A stretch of 64,000 bases of DNA. It comes from Mycobacterium colombiense (GTDB lineage Bacteria; Actinomycetota; Actinomycetes; Mycobacteriales; Mycobacteriaceae). Where the stretch lies: assembly GCF_003284935.1 (NCBI RefSeq), contig NZ_QMEV01000012.1, positions 1-64,000 of the forward strand, in the 5' to 3' direction. Every line of letters starts with the position of its first letter. Within the stretch, counting starts at the first letter, position 1. Below, piece by piece: positions 1 to 8,477 of the stretch. A program made the position numbers and the translations under genes. Under the pieces are notes generated by a model. That model saw only the letters and a list, made by a program, of their open reading frames with translations, searched no databases and was not told the DNA's origin.

Positions 1-1
1 C

Positions 2-395
2 TTCGACGTACTCCCTGACATGACTCCAACTTTCCCAACAAGTGGAGTCTCCGGACATGCCGGGGCGGTTCATAATCTGCAGCTTCATTTCTGACGAGGC
101 GACTTGCAGGGGGAACAACTTGCCCGCAATACCTCAAGCGACCGCGAGTCCCAACGCCAGTTCCTCGGCGGTCAATTGGATTGGGACCACGACGGGAATA
201 AGGCAGACGAATGAAGGTGAACAGTCACGCGTGATTGACGGAAAGCCAGTCAAAACGCTTGCTCCGTCGCGCTCCATCACAGTGAACGGCATCGTCTGCG
301 GGGTCGATAACTCAGGCACAACAGCTTGCAAAGACCCGCAAGGCCGTGGCTTTGTTCTATCGCCACATGGCTCAAGTTGGCTGCCTCACGTGTGA
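2..395 (+). pseudogene. Broken copy of a small secreted mycobacterial protein
   Basis: The open stretch from about base 42 encodes a C-terminal region closely matching the intact paralogue at 1202-1723: both have the blocks GNNLP, NWIGTT, CGVDN and [12 protein letters not shown] and both end in WLPHV. No signal peptide or convincing start with a ribosome binding site precedes it, and the frame is closed by a TGA at 21-23. A different frame (from base 2) is open across the upstream part, which suggests a frameshift near 40-46. The true 5' end would lie outside the window. Function unknown. It could instead be a divergent gene with an unusual start, but decay fits better. Confidence 0.5.
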
Positions 396-453
396 TTGTC
401 ATGCAGGTGGCGAGTGGCCAGTGTCAAAGGCTGAGTGGTCGAGGAGGACATGC

Positions 454-1041
454 GTGTATGCCATCGCCACCGTCGCGAAGTGGTCGCTGGCGGTTACGTA
501 TGTCGCCGTGTGCATATCTTGCACAGCCGTTGCGCATCATGCTGCCGCGCAACCAGCTGGCTTCCCCAATCTGGACAGCTTCAATGCCGTGCCGGTAGAC
601 CCCTTCTTGCTGGTGTATCCGAAAGGATCCTCGGAAATCCGTACTATTACATTTTCTCCGCCCTACAACATGCAGTGCAGCTTTCCCGCTCCGGCCCAGC
701 CAGGACCGCCGCAGCCAATCAGTTGCACCGGCGACATGCCAGGCATGGACAATGTTCCCTTCAATGGTGGCGGTAATACCGCCCCACCGAGCACTTGCGT
801 CTTAGGTGCGGTGCACTTGGACGGAGCGGCCTACCGATTGCAGCGTCAAGGCTACGGCGGCTGCGAGAGCGGACGCGATCCAGGATCGCAGTTTGGCGGG
901 CACCCAGTATTACAACCCGGCCAGAAGATCACTTATCAGAACGTGACATGCGCCGTTGGCGACGACCGGCTCGTTGCATGCCTGGACACCAGCAGCCAGC
1001 ATGGATTTGTGCTCAAATCATCAGGCAGCGTTGCGTTTTGA
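454..1041 (+). CDS. Secreted protein, mycobacterial small exported paralogue
   Basis: Predicted 195-residue exported protein. The GTG at 454 is chosen because a strong GAGGAGG ribosome binding site lies 5 bases upstream (441-448); the longer ATG at 346 overlaps the preceding gene copy. Residues 1-32 form a signal peptide (hydrophobic core, AxA-type cleavage before QPAGFPNLD). The mature part has several cysteines and ends with a CAVGDDRLVACLD / HGFVLKSSGS section that resembles the C-terminal CGVDN...GFVLSP section of its neighbours, so the three genes look like one family, this one the most divergent. No catalytic motif is visible and the function is unknown. Confidence 0.7.
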   Translation: MYAIATVAKWSLAVTYVAVCISCTAVAHHAAAQPAGFPNLDSFNAVPVDPFLLVYPKGSSEIRTITFSPPYNMQCSFPAPAQPGPPQPISCTGDMPGMDNVPFNGGGNTAPPSTCVLGAVHLDGAAYRLQRQGYGGCESGRDPGSQFGGHPVLQPGQKITYQNVTCAVGDDRLVACLDTSSQHGFVLKSSGSVAF

Positions 1042-1201
1042 GGTTCAACCATGCCGGAGAAGGCAGCCCTCGTTGGGATGGGAATCTCACAACGGTCCTG
1101 ATTAGCATCGAATGCCCGAAACATGTTGCCATGCAGTGAAATAACACTGGACGAAATCGTCTGCCGTTCGGCAACACGGCGCTTGAACCGATGGGAACGA
1201 T

Positions 1202-1723
1202 ATGGTCGTAAAGACGTTCACCAACGTCGGCGTACTTGTCGGCGCTGCGTTAATAGGTTCGTGCGCGGCGCATGCCGACCCGCTAAGTTTCCCCGATCTG
1301 AGCGCATACGCTCCCGCCGATGTCAAAGACTATGAAATCCTGGTGCCCAATCCTGGGCGGCAGCCTGGTCCTACGGTTTATTTCCTCACGCCCGACAACA
1401 TCGTTTGCAGATTCACCATTGACCAAGCATCGTGCACAGGAAATAACTTGCCGTCGATACCTCCTGCAGCATCAAATCCTGAGGCTGGAATAAACGGGGT
1501 CAACTGGATAGGAACCACCAGCGGTCTCAATCAGACCAGCGGGGGCGCCCCGTCTCGTGTGGTTAACGGACAGTCCATCAAAACACTTCCGCCGTCCCAC
1601 TCCCTTACCGTCAATGGCATCCTCTGCGGGGTCGACAATGCGGGCACGACCGCGTGCAAGGACCCGCAAGGCCGCGGTTTCGTTCTGTCACCTAAGGGAT
1701 CTGGGTGGTTGCCCCACGTATGA
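1202..1723 (+). CDS. Secreted protein, intact member of the local paralogue family
   Basis: 173-residue exported protein with an N-terminal signal peptide (residues 1-25, cleavage after AHA) followed by FPDLSAY. Cysteines at paired positions (IVCRF, ASCTG, LCGVDN, TACKD) suggest disulfides in the cell envelope or outside the cell. The ATG at 1202 has a GGGA-type ribosome binding site. It is the closest relative of the broken copy at the window start, which points to tandem duplication. No enzymatic motif is recognised. Confidence 0.75.
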   Translation: MVVKTFTNVGVLVGAALIGSCAAHADPLSFPDLSAYAPADVKDYEILVPNPGRQPGPTVYFLTPDNIVCRFTIDQASCTGNNLPSIPPAASNPEAGINGVNWIGTTSGLNQTSGGAPSRVVNGQSIKTLPPSHSLTVNGILCGVDNAGTTACKDPQGRGFVLSPKGSGWLPHV

Positions 1724-1794
1724 CGGCAGCCGCGCGATCACCATCGCCTGCCGCGGCGGGGCTTGCAATACGAAACGGCTTGTTCTAGCGAGGT

Positions 1795-2271
1795 TTACGA
1801 CGCCGCGAAATCCCCGACGGCGGTCATCTTGTTGCCATCCCAAGCGGTGGCGAAGCCACCGGCGTTGTATGCGCAGTTCAAAATGATGTCCCGGTGTGGC
1901 GGACTCTGCATCCACATGTCGAGGGCTTCTTTGGCGGTCGCAGCGGATCCGGTGCCCCAGAAGACGATCTCGCCCGAATACCTGCTCCTATAGCCCGCGG
2001 CGGTGATGCGCGCCTGCGGCGACGAGCCGTCCGATCCGATGTGTCCGCTGACCCCGTTGCGCAGCATGTCGTCGGCGTGCCACTGGGCCGCTTCGGTCAG
2101 GCGCGGGTCCTCGCTGATCGGCCCGCATCCCGGGCGAAGCTGATTGATGCCGCTATACAGCGCGGACCCCGAATCATCGGCGTGCGCGACGAAACCGGAC
2201 AGTGCGCCGGGAGCCGTGATGAGGGCAGTACAGATCGCCAAGACGGCGATGATCTCGACTTTCCTGGCCAT
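1795..2271 (-). CDS. Secreted CAP/SCP-domain protein
   Basis: 158 residues with a signal peptide (about 1-31, ending AHADD) followed by a single CAP (SCP/PR-1, Pfam PF00188-like) domain. Visible hallmarks are the N-terminal INQLR helix, the AAQWHADDM segment (family HS/HN-type helix), the SGHIGSDGSSP loop with conserved histidine, and the W(M)QSPPHRDIILN motif with the second conserved histidine. Bacterial CAP proteins are extracytoplasmic; their molecular function in mycobacteria is poorly defined. It converges on the exported protein ending at 1723 and is followed leftward by no operon partner. Length is typical of minimal bacterial CAP proteins. Confidence 0.85.
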   Translation of the reverse strand: MARKVEIIAVLAICTALITAPGALSGFVAHADDSGSALYSGINQLRPGCGPISEDPRLTEAAQWHADDMLRNGVSGHIGSDGSSPQARITAAGYRSRYSGEIVFWGTGSAATAKEALDMWMQSPPHRDIILNCAYNAGGFATAWDGNKMTAVGDFAAS

Positions 2272-2370
2272 GGTGCCTCTTGTCGCGCGCTCGCTTTGCT
2301 GTTTTTGGTATCTAAATGTTACCCATTTTCAACCAAGAACGATCCCGAATCGCAAATCGATTCGCGGCAG

Positions 2371-3378
2371 TCAGTGACCGGCGTTGCGGGCCAATTCGAT
2401 TGCGTATTGATTCACAAAGTCGCCGGCCGGCGGATCACCCTTGCCGCATGTTCCGTCGGACTCGCCCGGACGTTTGATCCACAGATACGCATCGGCGTGC
2501 GCCCCCGCGGTGCTGGCGGTCGGCGGCGTGCCCAGAGCTCGGCCGCTGGGATTGCACCAGTTCAGGTCGGAGTCGGGGGCCGGTCCGGCACCGTTGCGCG
2601 ACGTGTCGATCACGTAGTGCGAACCATTCGTGAGGCCGGAAATGGCTTCGCCGTAGCCGATTTCGTCCTCGGTGGTGAAGAAGTTCGCGGTGTTGATGCT
2701 GAAACCCCGCGCATGGCCGACGCCGGCCTGGTTGAGCCGGGCGGCCATGTCGTCGGCGCTGTGCCAACGTAGGTGACCCGCGTCGACGTACACGGCCGCG
2801 TTCGGATCGCGGGTCAAAGTGTCGACGGCGTAGCGGATCAGGTCGAAGCGTTCCTGGCGCGCATCACCCGATAAGCAGTCGGCCATGGCAAGCGCATCGG
2901 GTTCGACGACGATCGCCACCCGCGAGGCGCCCACCCCGGAGGCGATGCCGTCGATCCACGAGCGGTAGGCGTCGGCCGAGCCCATGCCGCCGGCGGCGAA
3001 GCTGCCGCAGTCGCGGTGCGGGATGCCATAGATCGCGAGCACCGGGATGGCGCCGGCGGCATTGGCGTCGCCGACGTACTTCCCGACCGTGCCTGCCGAC
3101 CCGCCCGGCACGATCCAGTACGCCTGGGGTGTGTTGGCGATGGCGGTCAGCTCGGGACTCGGCGGATCGGCGCTCTGCGCGGCGCGCATGGCCGCCGACA
3201 TGGGGTTGACGTAGAACGGCGCACCGGCCAACGGGTCGCCGTCGGCGACCAGGCGCACCGCCGGCGCGGGACGGACCTGTACCGGGCCGGCGAGAAGGCC
3301 CATGCCGGCCACGGCCGCCGCAGCCGTGAGAATGGGGACGATCCACCGCGCTGCTGCAACCGCAGCTGAGAAGTTCAC
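2371..3378 (-). CDS. Glycoside hydrolase family 6 protein (endoglucanase-like)
   Basis: 335-residue exported protein. Residues 1-36 are a hydrophobic signal or anchor. The rest is a GH6 domain: FYVNP near the N-terminus, YGIPHRDCGSFAAGG, the VVEPDALAMADC segment that carries the GH6 catalytic aspartate region, YVDAGHLRWH, GFSINTANFFTTEDE and the WCNPSGRALG and YLWIKRPGESDG active-site loops. GH6 enzymes cleave beta-1,4-glucans by inversion. Mycobacteria carry such genes (CelA1-type) though the physiological substrate is debated. The neighbouring leftward cutinase-like gene also encodes an exported hydrolase. Confidence 0.9.
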   Translation of the reverse strand: MNFSAAVAAARWIVPILTAAAAVAGMGLLAGPVQVRPAPAVRLVADGDPLAGAPFYVNPMSAAMRAAQSADPPSPELTAIANTPQAYWIVPGGSAGTVGKYVGDANAAGAIPVLAIYGIPHRDCGSFAAGGMGSADAYRSWIDGIASGVGASRVAIVVEPDALAMADCLSGDARQERFDLIRYAVDTLTRDPNAAVYVDAGHLRWHSADDMAARLNQAGVGHARGFSINTANFFTTEDEIGYGEAISGLTNGSHYVIDTSRNGAGPAPDSDLNWCNPSGRALGTPPTASTAGAHADAYLWIKRPGESDGTCGKGDPPAGDFVNQYAIELARNAGH

Positions 3379-3441
3379 CTGAGGAAAATTAGTGGCTCGG
3401 AAGTGCCGAGCGCCAATCGGCCCGAGCGATGGCCATCCCGC

Positions 3442-4155
3442 TTACATCGCGCCCCGCGCGCCGCCACCCGAGCCGAGCAGGCCCGCGGCGAAAGCCGCGC
3501 CCTTGTCGATCACCTCAGCGTTGGTCGCATACGTGTCATGCGCGGCGTAATTCATCCCGCCGGAGCAGATCGGGTCCGCGGTGGCGCACACCTGGAGGGT
3601 CTTGGCCTGATACAGCGGGCCGATGACCACCGGTGGCTCGCCGAAGAAGTTCATCGCCTTTTTGGGCAAGGCGAAGAGCACGACAGAGGAGACGTGGTTG
3701 GCGACTTCCGGATCCAGCGGTTTGGGCACGCTCGCAGGATCGATCCCATTCGGTACCACTGGCGAGGTGACGAATCCCATCACGGCCGCGCCTCGGGAGT
3801 AACCGCCGAGCACCATCTTAGTGTTGGGACAGTCGCGCGCCATCGACACGACGTGTGCGCCAGCGTCTCTCACGCCGGCCTCCCCCGCGTTCGTCCAGTC
3901 GTGAGTGGCGGGGTAATCGACCGGATAGACGTCGAAGGATTGTGCGCCGACGCGTGGGCGCAGCGAGTCGACGAACGCCTGCCCGGTCGGGCCGAGGCCG
4001 GGTGGATCGTCGGTGCCGCGAGCGAACACGACCTGCACGTCCGGGCATGGACCGGCGGTGGCAGCGGGGACGGCGGCTGCAAACAGCGAAGCGGCGCAGC
4101 CCGACACCGCGGCAACCGCAGAAGCAAGGAGGCGAGGGGCGTGACGTGCGGTCAT
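3442..4155 (-). CDS. Cutinase-family exported serine esterase
   Basis: 237 residues with an N-terminal signal peptide (about 1-34) and a cutinase alpha/beta-hydrolase domain. The nucleophile elbow reads GGYSRGA (usually GYSQGA), the DPIC loop supplies the catalytic aspartate and AHDTYA the histidine, so the triad looks complete. Cysteines at CPDV, RDCPN and the VCATADPIC pair fit the conserved disulfides. Cutinase-like proteins of mycobacteria hydrolyse lipid esters outside the membrane. Its position beside the tadA region is reminiscent of cut5 of M. tuberculosis, but orthology is not shown. Confidence 0.88.
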   Translation of the reverse strand: MTARHAPRLLASAVAAVSGCAASLFAAAVPAATAGPCPDVQVVFARGTDDPPGLGPTGQAFVDSLRPRVGAQSFDVYPVDYPATHDWTNAGEAGVRDAGAHVVSMARDCPNTKMVLGGYSRGAAVMGFVTSPVVPNGIDPASVPKPLDPEVANHVSSVVLFALPKKAMNFFGEPPVVIGPLYQAKTLQVCATADPICSGGMNYAAHDTYATNAEVIDKGAAFAAGLLGSGGGARGAM

Positions 4156-4262
4156 GCCGCTGTGCGCCCAAAAATGCGATTTTCAAACCGCGGCCTTCGG
4201 CGGCGGACCGACCTCGCAGCCGGATTTCCAGCAAACTGGAAACCAGTTGCGTCGATCAAGTT

Positions 4263-4352
4263 TGGCGGTGGCGGAGGGATTTGAACCCTCGGACGGTTTT
4301 AGCCGTCACACGCTTTCGAGGCGTGCTCCTTAGGCCGCTCGGACACGCCACC
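4263..4352 (-). tRNA. tRNA-Ser (anticodon CGA)
   Basis: On the minus strand the sequence folds as a class II tRNA: 7-bp acceptor stem (4346-4352 with 4267-4273), a GAGCGGCC D arm, anticodon loop CTCGAAA giving CGA, a long variable arm and a GGTTCAAATCC T arm. A CCA end is encoded at 4263-4265. It reads UCG serine codons. Confidence 0.95.
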
Positions 4353-4381
4353 GCCGAGCAGCTTACCCAACGGCAGGCCCG

Positions 4382-4840
4382 TCACCCCAATCGCTGGCGG
4401 GCGAAGAAGGCCTCCAGTGGCGCGGCGCACTCCTGCGCCAGCACACCACCGCGCACCTCGGGCCGGTGATTGAGCCGCCGATCGCGCACCACGTCCCACA
4501 ACGATCCGACCGCGCCCGTCTTGGGTTCCCAGGCCCCGAACACCAGGCGCGCGACCCGCGACAGCACCAACGCGCCGGCGCACATGGTGCACGGTTCGAC
4601 GGTGACCGCCAGCGTGGCGCCCTCCAGCCGCCACCCGTCGCCGAGGACCGCGGCGGCCGCACGCAGCGCCAGGATCTCGGCGTGGGCCGTCGGATCGCCC
4701 AGGGCCTCGCGAGCATTGACCGCGCGGGCCAGCTCGGTGCCGTCGGCACCGATCACCACCGCACCGATGGGCACATCACGGGGACCCGCCGTCGCGGCGA
4801 CCGACAGCGCGGACCGGATCAGGTCGTCGTCAGATCTCAC
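4382..4840 (-). CDS. tadA: tRNA-adenosine/nucleoside deaminase TadA
   Basis: Zinc-dependent deaminase of the cytidine deaminase fold that converts A34 to inosine in tRNA-Arg(ACG), allowing one tRNA to read CGU/CGC/CGA. The HAE motif (His53, Glu55) and PCTMC (Cys84, Cys87) supply the zinc ligands and catalytic glutamate. The GTG start at 4840 gives 152 residues, the usual length, with an AGGA ribosome binding site upstream; an extension to 4921 is open but runs into the stop of the gene upstream. Corresponds to Rv3752c. Its likely substrate tRNA-Arg(ACG) is encoded at 27920-27992. Confidence 0.93.
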   Translation of the reverse strand: MRSDDDLIRSALSVAATAGPRDVPIGAVVIGADGTELARAVNAREALGDPTAHAEILALRAAAAVLGDGWRLEGATLAVTVEPCTMCAGALVLSRVARLVFGAWEPKTGAVGSLWDVVRDRRLNHRPEVRGGVLAQECAAPLEAFFARQRLG

Positions 4841-4917
4841 CGACCGATCCTGATAGCGGCGACCCGTCCCCCGCGAGCGGGAGGTGCCCCCGGCGCCCGG
4901 CTCCGCCGCGCTTGCGA

Positions 4918-5439
4918 TCACCGACCGAGGCGGTCGATCACCGCCGACAGTTGATCGGCGAAGCCCATCTCCCGGGCGATGCGGCCCAGCTGCTCGTCGG
5001 CGTACAGATCGGTCTCGTCGACGATGACCCCAAGGACCGCCTCGGGCAGGCCGATGTCGGACAACAGCCCTAAGTCGCCCTCCTCGAACGGATCCGAGTC
5101 CTCCAAATCCTCCGGATCGAGGTCGGCATCCAGCTTGTCGAGCACTTCAGCGGCGATGTCGTAATCGAGCGCGGCGGTGGCATCCGAAAGCAACAACCGT
5201 GTCCCCGAGGGCGCGGGCCGCACGATGACGAAGAATTCGTCATCCACGTCCAGCAGGCCGAAGACCGCCCCGGAACTGCGCAATTCACGCAATTCCGTCT
5301 CGGCGGCCGACAGGCTGGTGAGCGACTTGCGGGCCATCGGGGCGCAGCGCCACTGGCCCTCTTCGCGCACTACCGCGACGCCGAAACCGTCCGGCGTGTC
5401 CGCGGCCAGGCCCGGGGCAGAGGCCCGTTGTGCTCCCAT
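4918..5439 (-). CDS. tRNA adenosine deaminase-associated protein
   Basis: 173-residue cytoplasmic protein matching the actinobacterial family always found next to tadA (Rv3753c type). No signal peptide or membrane segment. The N-terminal half is a beta-rich domain (WRCAPM, FGLLDVDDEFFVIVRP), followed by a very acidic linker (LDADLDPEDLEDSDPFEEGD) and a helical end. It lies immediately upstream of tadA on the same strand and is probably co-transcribed. A role in tRNA editing is inferred from conserved adjacency only. Confidence 0.85.
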   Translation of the reverse strand: MGAQRASAPGLAADTPDGFGVAVVREEGQWRCAPMARKSLTSLSAAETELRELRSSGAVFGLLDVDDEFFVIVRPAPSGTRLLLSDATAALDYDIAAEVLDKLDADLDPEDLEDSDPFEEGDLGLLSDIGLPEAVLGVIVDETDLYADEQLGRIAREMGFADQLSAVIDRLGR

Positions 5440-5540
5440 GGCCGCTTACGGTAGTCCCTGACCAGGCCCATGACCAGACGGCGCAGGTGGCCACGACATC
5501 TGACGGCACCGCTCCCGACCGGATGTGCCAACCTTGAAAT

Positions 5541-6512
5541 GTGGCGCGCCCTCCTTCTAAGACACCGGTGTGTGTGCTCGGGCTGGGGCTGATCGGCGGC
5601 TCGATAATGCGGGCCGCCACGGCGGCCGGCCGCGACGTGTTCGGCTATAACCGCTCGGTCGAGGGAGCACACGCCGCGACGGCCGACGGCTTTGATGCCA
5701 CCACCGACCTGACCGCGACCCTGTCTCGCGCCGCCGACACCAGGGCGCTGATCGTGCTGGCCGTGCCGATGCCGGCGATGGCCGGCATGCTCGCCCACGT
5801 CAAGGAGGCCGCCCCGAACTGCCCGCTGACCGACGTCACCAGCGTCAAGCAGGCGGTACTCGATCAGGTCATCGCGGCGGGGCTGCAGGAACGCTTCGTG
5901 GGGGGCCATCCGATGGCGGGCACCGCCCATTCGGGGTGGACGGCCGGCTACGCCGGGTTGTTCACTGGGGCCCCCTGGGTCATCAGCGTCGACGACCATG
6001 TGGACCCGGCGATCTGGTCGACGGTGATGACGTTGGCACTGGACTGCGGCGCGGTCGTGGTGCCGGCCAGGTCCGACGAACACGATGCCGCGGCCGCGGC
6101 GATCTCGCACCTGCCCCACCTTCTCGCCGAGGCACTGGCCGTCGTGGCCGGAGACGTCCCGCTGGCCTTCGCGTTGGCGGCCGGGTCATTCCGCGACGGG
6201 ACCCGGGTCGCGGCCACCGCACCGGACCTGGTCCGGGCGATGTGCGAGGGCAACTCCGACCAGCTCGTGCCCGCGGTCGACCGCCTGATCGAGCTGTTGG
6301 GCCGTGCTCGCGAATCGCTGGCTGCCCACAATTCGGTCGCCGACCTCACCGAGGCCGGCCACGCCGCGCGAATCCGCTACGACAACTTCCCGCGCAGCGA
6401 CGTCTTTCACGTCGTGATCGGAGCGGAGAACTGGCGTGCCGAATTGGCCGCAGCGGGCCGGGCGGGCCAGGTGATCAGATCCGCTCTGCCAAGCCTGGAT
6501 AGTCGGCGATGA
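5541..6512 (+). CDS. tyrA: Prephenate dehydrogenase
   Basis: 323 residues; converts prephenate to 4-hydroxyphenylpyruvate in tyrosine biosynthesis with NAD. The Rossmann motif GLGLIGGS is at residues 14-21, FGYNRS follows the second strand, and the GGHPMAGT motif typical of TyrA is at about 120-127. The all-helical C-terminal dimerisation domain has [14 protein letters not shown]. The GTG at 5541 has no obvious Shine-Dalgarno and may be leaderless. The 3' end overlaps the convergent gene at 6475 by 38 bases. Corresponds to Rv3754. Confidence 0.93.
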   Translation: MARPPSKTPVCVLGLGLIGGSIMRAATAAGRDVFGYNRSVEGAHAATADGFDATTDLTATLSRAADTRALIVLAVPMPAMAGMLAHVKEAAPNCPLTDVTSVKQAVLDQVIAAGLQERFVGGHPMAGTAHSGWTAGYAGLFTGAPWVISVDDHVDPAIWSTVMTLALDCGAVVVPARSDEHDAAAAAISHLPHLLAEALAVVAGDVPLAFALAAGSFRDGTRVAATAPDLVRAMCEGNSDQLVPAVDRLIELLGRARESLAAHNSVADLTEAGHAARIRYDNFPRSDVFHVVIGAENWRAELAAAGRAGQVIRSALPSLDSRR

Positions 6513-7074
6513 ATCCTTCTTCGTCGACGCTCACCGTCGTGTCCGAGATGGGCGAGCGCAACTTGATCTCCTGCAGGGAGCCGGTGCTGCTGTAGCTCAC
6601 GGTGTCCGCGGTGATGGACATCTCCGGCATGTTCACGTAGACCACCGGCAGCGTGACCGACGCCGGCCGCTCGTATAGCCCGAGCCGCCGGATGGGCAGC
6701 GCGTTGAAGAACGGGCTGAACTCCACGTCGACGTCGAGCGCGCCGTTGTAGGCGGCGCGATGCTCGCCCTGGTGGTCGGTGACCAGCCACATGTTCTCTT
6801 CGTCGCGGGCGAACGAGAAGACCCGCTCCCGCTCGGCAAGGGTCACGGTCATGCCGAGCCGCTTGGTGGCACCGGTCTCATCGGTCAGCAGGTCGTAATA
6901 GGCGCCGAACGCCGGAGTGGTCTCGGTGGCGGCGGCAATGATGCGGCCATTGGCCTTGATTCTGTTGCCGGACACCTGGACTCGTACCGATTCCATGCGG
7001 GCAGCATCCTGTGCGCGCCAGGTGAGCATCGCCTGCCACACGCGGCGAGACGGATCAGAGGGGGCTGCGTTCAC
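6475..7074 (-). CDS. Putative glycolipid-binding family protein
   Basis: 199-residue cytoplasmic-type protein of the Glycolipid_bind (DUF1089) family, Rv3755c type. It is largely beta-strand with no signal peptide or membrane segment; conserved-looking patches include [37 protein letters not shown] and [12 protein letters not shown]. The family name derives from structural similarity; the ligand is unknown. Convergent with tyrA, with 38 bases of coding overlap. Confidence 0.85.
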   Translation of the reverse strand: MNAAPSDPSRRVWQAMLTWRAQDAARMESVRVQVSGNRIKANGRIIAAATETTPAFGAYYDLLTDETGATKRLGMTVTLAERERVFSFARDEENMWLVTDHQGEHRAAYNGALDVDVEFSPFFNALPIRRLGLYERPASVTLPVVYVNMPEMSITADTVSYSSTGSLQEIKLRSPISDTTVSVDEEGFIADYPGLAERI

Positions 7075-7791
7075 TCATCTACCGTAAGACGTGCCCGCCA
7101 AGCGGTGCGGAAGTGCCCGGTATGTTCGCCGCAGCCGCCCGGTGCCCGGCACCGAAATCCACACCGCCAACGCCAGCAGTCCGTCGAGCACCAGCGCCAA
7201 CGCGGCGACCATCAGCGCCCCGACAAGGGCGAGATGAAACTCACGTTCCTTGATCCCGTCGATCAGGTACCTGCCCAGACCGCCCAGGCTGGCGTAGGCG
7301 GCCACGGTCGCAGTCGCGACCACCTGCAGCGTCGCGTTGCGCAGCCCACCCAGGATCAACGGCAACGCGTTCGGTACCTCGACGCGCAGCAGCACCTGAG
7401 CCTCGGTCATGCCCATCGCCCGGGCGGCGTCGACGACCGTCGGCTCGACATTGGCGACCCCGGCATAGGTGCCGGCGAGCAGCGCCGGCACACCCAGCAA
7501 CATCAGAGCCACCAGCGACGGACCCAGACCCAACCCGAACACCAGCGTCCCGAACAGCAGCACACCCAGCGTCGGCAGCGAGCGCAACCCGTTGACGGCA
7601 CCGACCACCAGCAGCGTGCCGCGGCCGGTATGCCCGATGATCAGGCCGACGGGAACCGCGATCAGCGCAGAGGCCGCCACCGCCAGCGCGGTGTACTCGA
7701 GGTGTTCCAGGATGCGGGCGGCGAGCCCGACCGGACCCGTCCAGTTGTCGGCCGTGAACAAATAGGAGATCGCCCGCGCGACGAAGTTCAC
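7075..7791 (-). CDS. proZ: Osmoprotectant ABC transporter permease ProZ
   Basis: 238-residue inner-membrane permease with about six hydrophobic segments and the EAA-loop region (GMTEAQVLLRVEVPNALPLILGGLRNA). The GTG at 7791 is preferred over the longer open frame because it forms a GTGA overlap with the proW stop and gives the normal family length. Last gene of the proXVWZ operon; with ProW it forms the transmembrane channel for compatible solutes such as glycine betaine. Corresponds to Rv3756c. Confidence 0.9.
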   Translation of the reverse strand: MNFVARAISYLFTADNWTGPVGLAARILEHLEYTALAVAASALIAVPVGLIIGHTGRGTLLVVGAVNGLRSLPTLGVLLFGTLVFGLGLGPSLVALMLLGVPALLAGTYAGVANVEPTVVDAARAMGMTEAQVLLRVEVPNALPLILGGLRNATLQVVATATVAAYASLGGLGRYLIDGIKEREFHLALVGALMVAALALVLDGLLALAVWISVPGTGRLRRTYRALPHRLAGTSYGR

Positions 7792-8474
7792 CGCGCACCT
7801 CCCACTACGGGCGCGACGACCGCGCGGCGACCGGAGCTCCGCGTGGCGTGCGCCCACGGTGTGGCCAGCCGGCCCGCCACGACGATGAGCACATCGATGA
7901 CCACCGCCAACACGAACAGCGCGATGATGCCGGCCAGGATCTGATCGCTCTTGTCGGTCTGGTAACCCTGGGTGAACCAGCTACCCAGCCCGCCGATGCC
8001 GATGACCGACCCGACCGAGACCATCGCGATGTTGGTGACCACTACCACCCGCAGCCCGGCGACGAGCACCGGAATCGAAAGCGGCAGTTCCACTTTCAGC
8101 ATCCGTGTCACCGGCGGATAACCCACCGCCGTGGCGGCGTCGCGCACCTGGGCGGGCACCGCGTCCAGCGCCTCGAGGACCGCGCGCACCAGCAGCGCGG
8201 CGGTGTAAGCCGTCAACGCCACCATGACGTTGGCCTCGTCGAGGATGCGGGTCCCGATGAGCATCGGCAACACCACGAACAGCGCCAGCGACGGGATGGT
8301 GAATACGACGCTGGCCACCGCCGTCGTCAGCCGGCGTGCGATTCGGGTGCGCTGCACCAACATTCCCAGCGGCAAGGCAATCGCCAGCCCGATCAGCACC
8401 GGCACCAACGACAGCCGCAGGTGCACGACGATCAGCCCCCAGGCGTCGTCGAGATGACCAAGCAGATAATGCAT
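7788..8474 (-). CDS. proW: Osmoprotectant ABC transporter permease ProW
   Basis: 228 residues, about six membrane segments, BPD_transp_1 fold with an EAA-type loop (TAVGYPPVTRMLKVELPLSIPVLVAG). Starts 3 bases after the proV stop and overlaps proZ by 4 bases, so the four genes are a tightly coupled operon. Heteromeric partner of ProZ. Corresponds to Rv3757c. Confidence 0.9.
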   Translation of the reverse strand: MHYLLGHLDDAWGLIVVHLRLSLVPVLIGLAIALPLGMLVQRTRIARRLTTAVASVVFTIPSLALFVVLPMLIGTRILDEANVMVALTAYTAALLVRAVLEALDAVPAQVRDAATAVGYPPVTRMLKVELPLSIPVLVAGLRVVVVTNIAMVSVGSVIGIGGLGSWFTQGYQTDKSDQILAGIIALFVLAVVIDVLIVVAGRLATPWAHATRSSGRRAVVAPVVGGAR

Positions 8475-8477
8475 CGG

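Noticed and set aside
1894-2772. 292-codon plus-strand frame
   Set aside because: Overlaps the CAP gene and GH6 gene on the other strand, both with convincing domains, and its own product has no recognisable fold.
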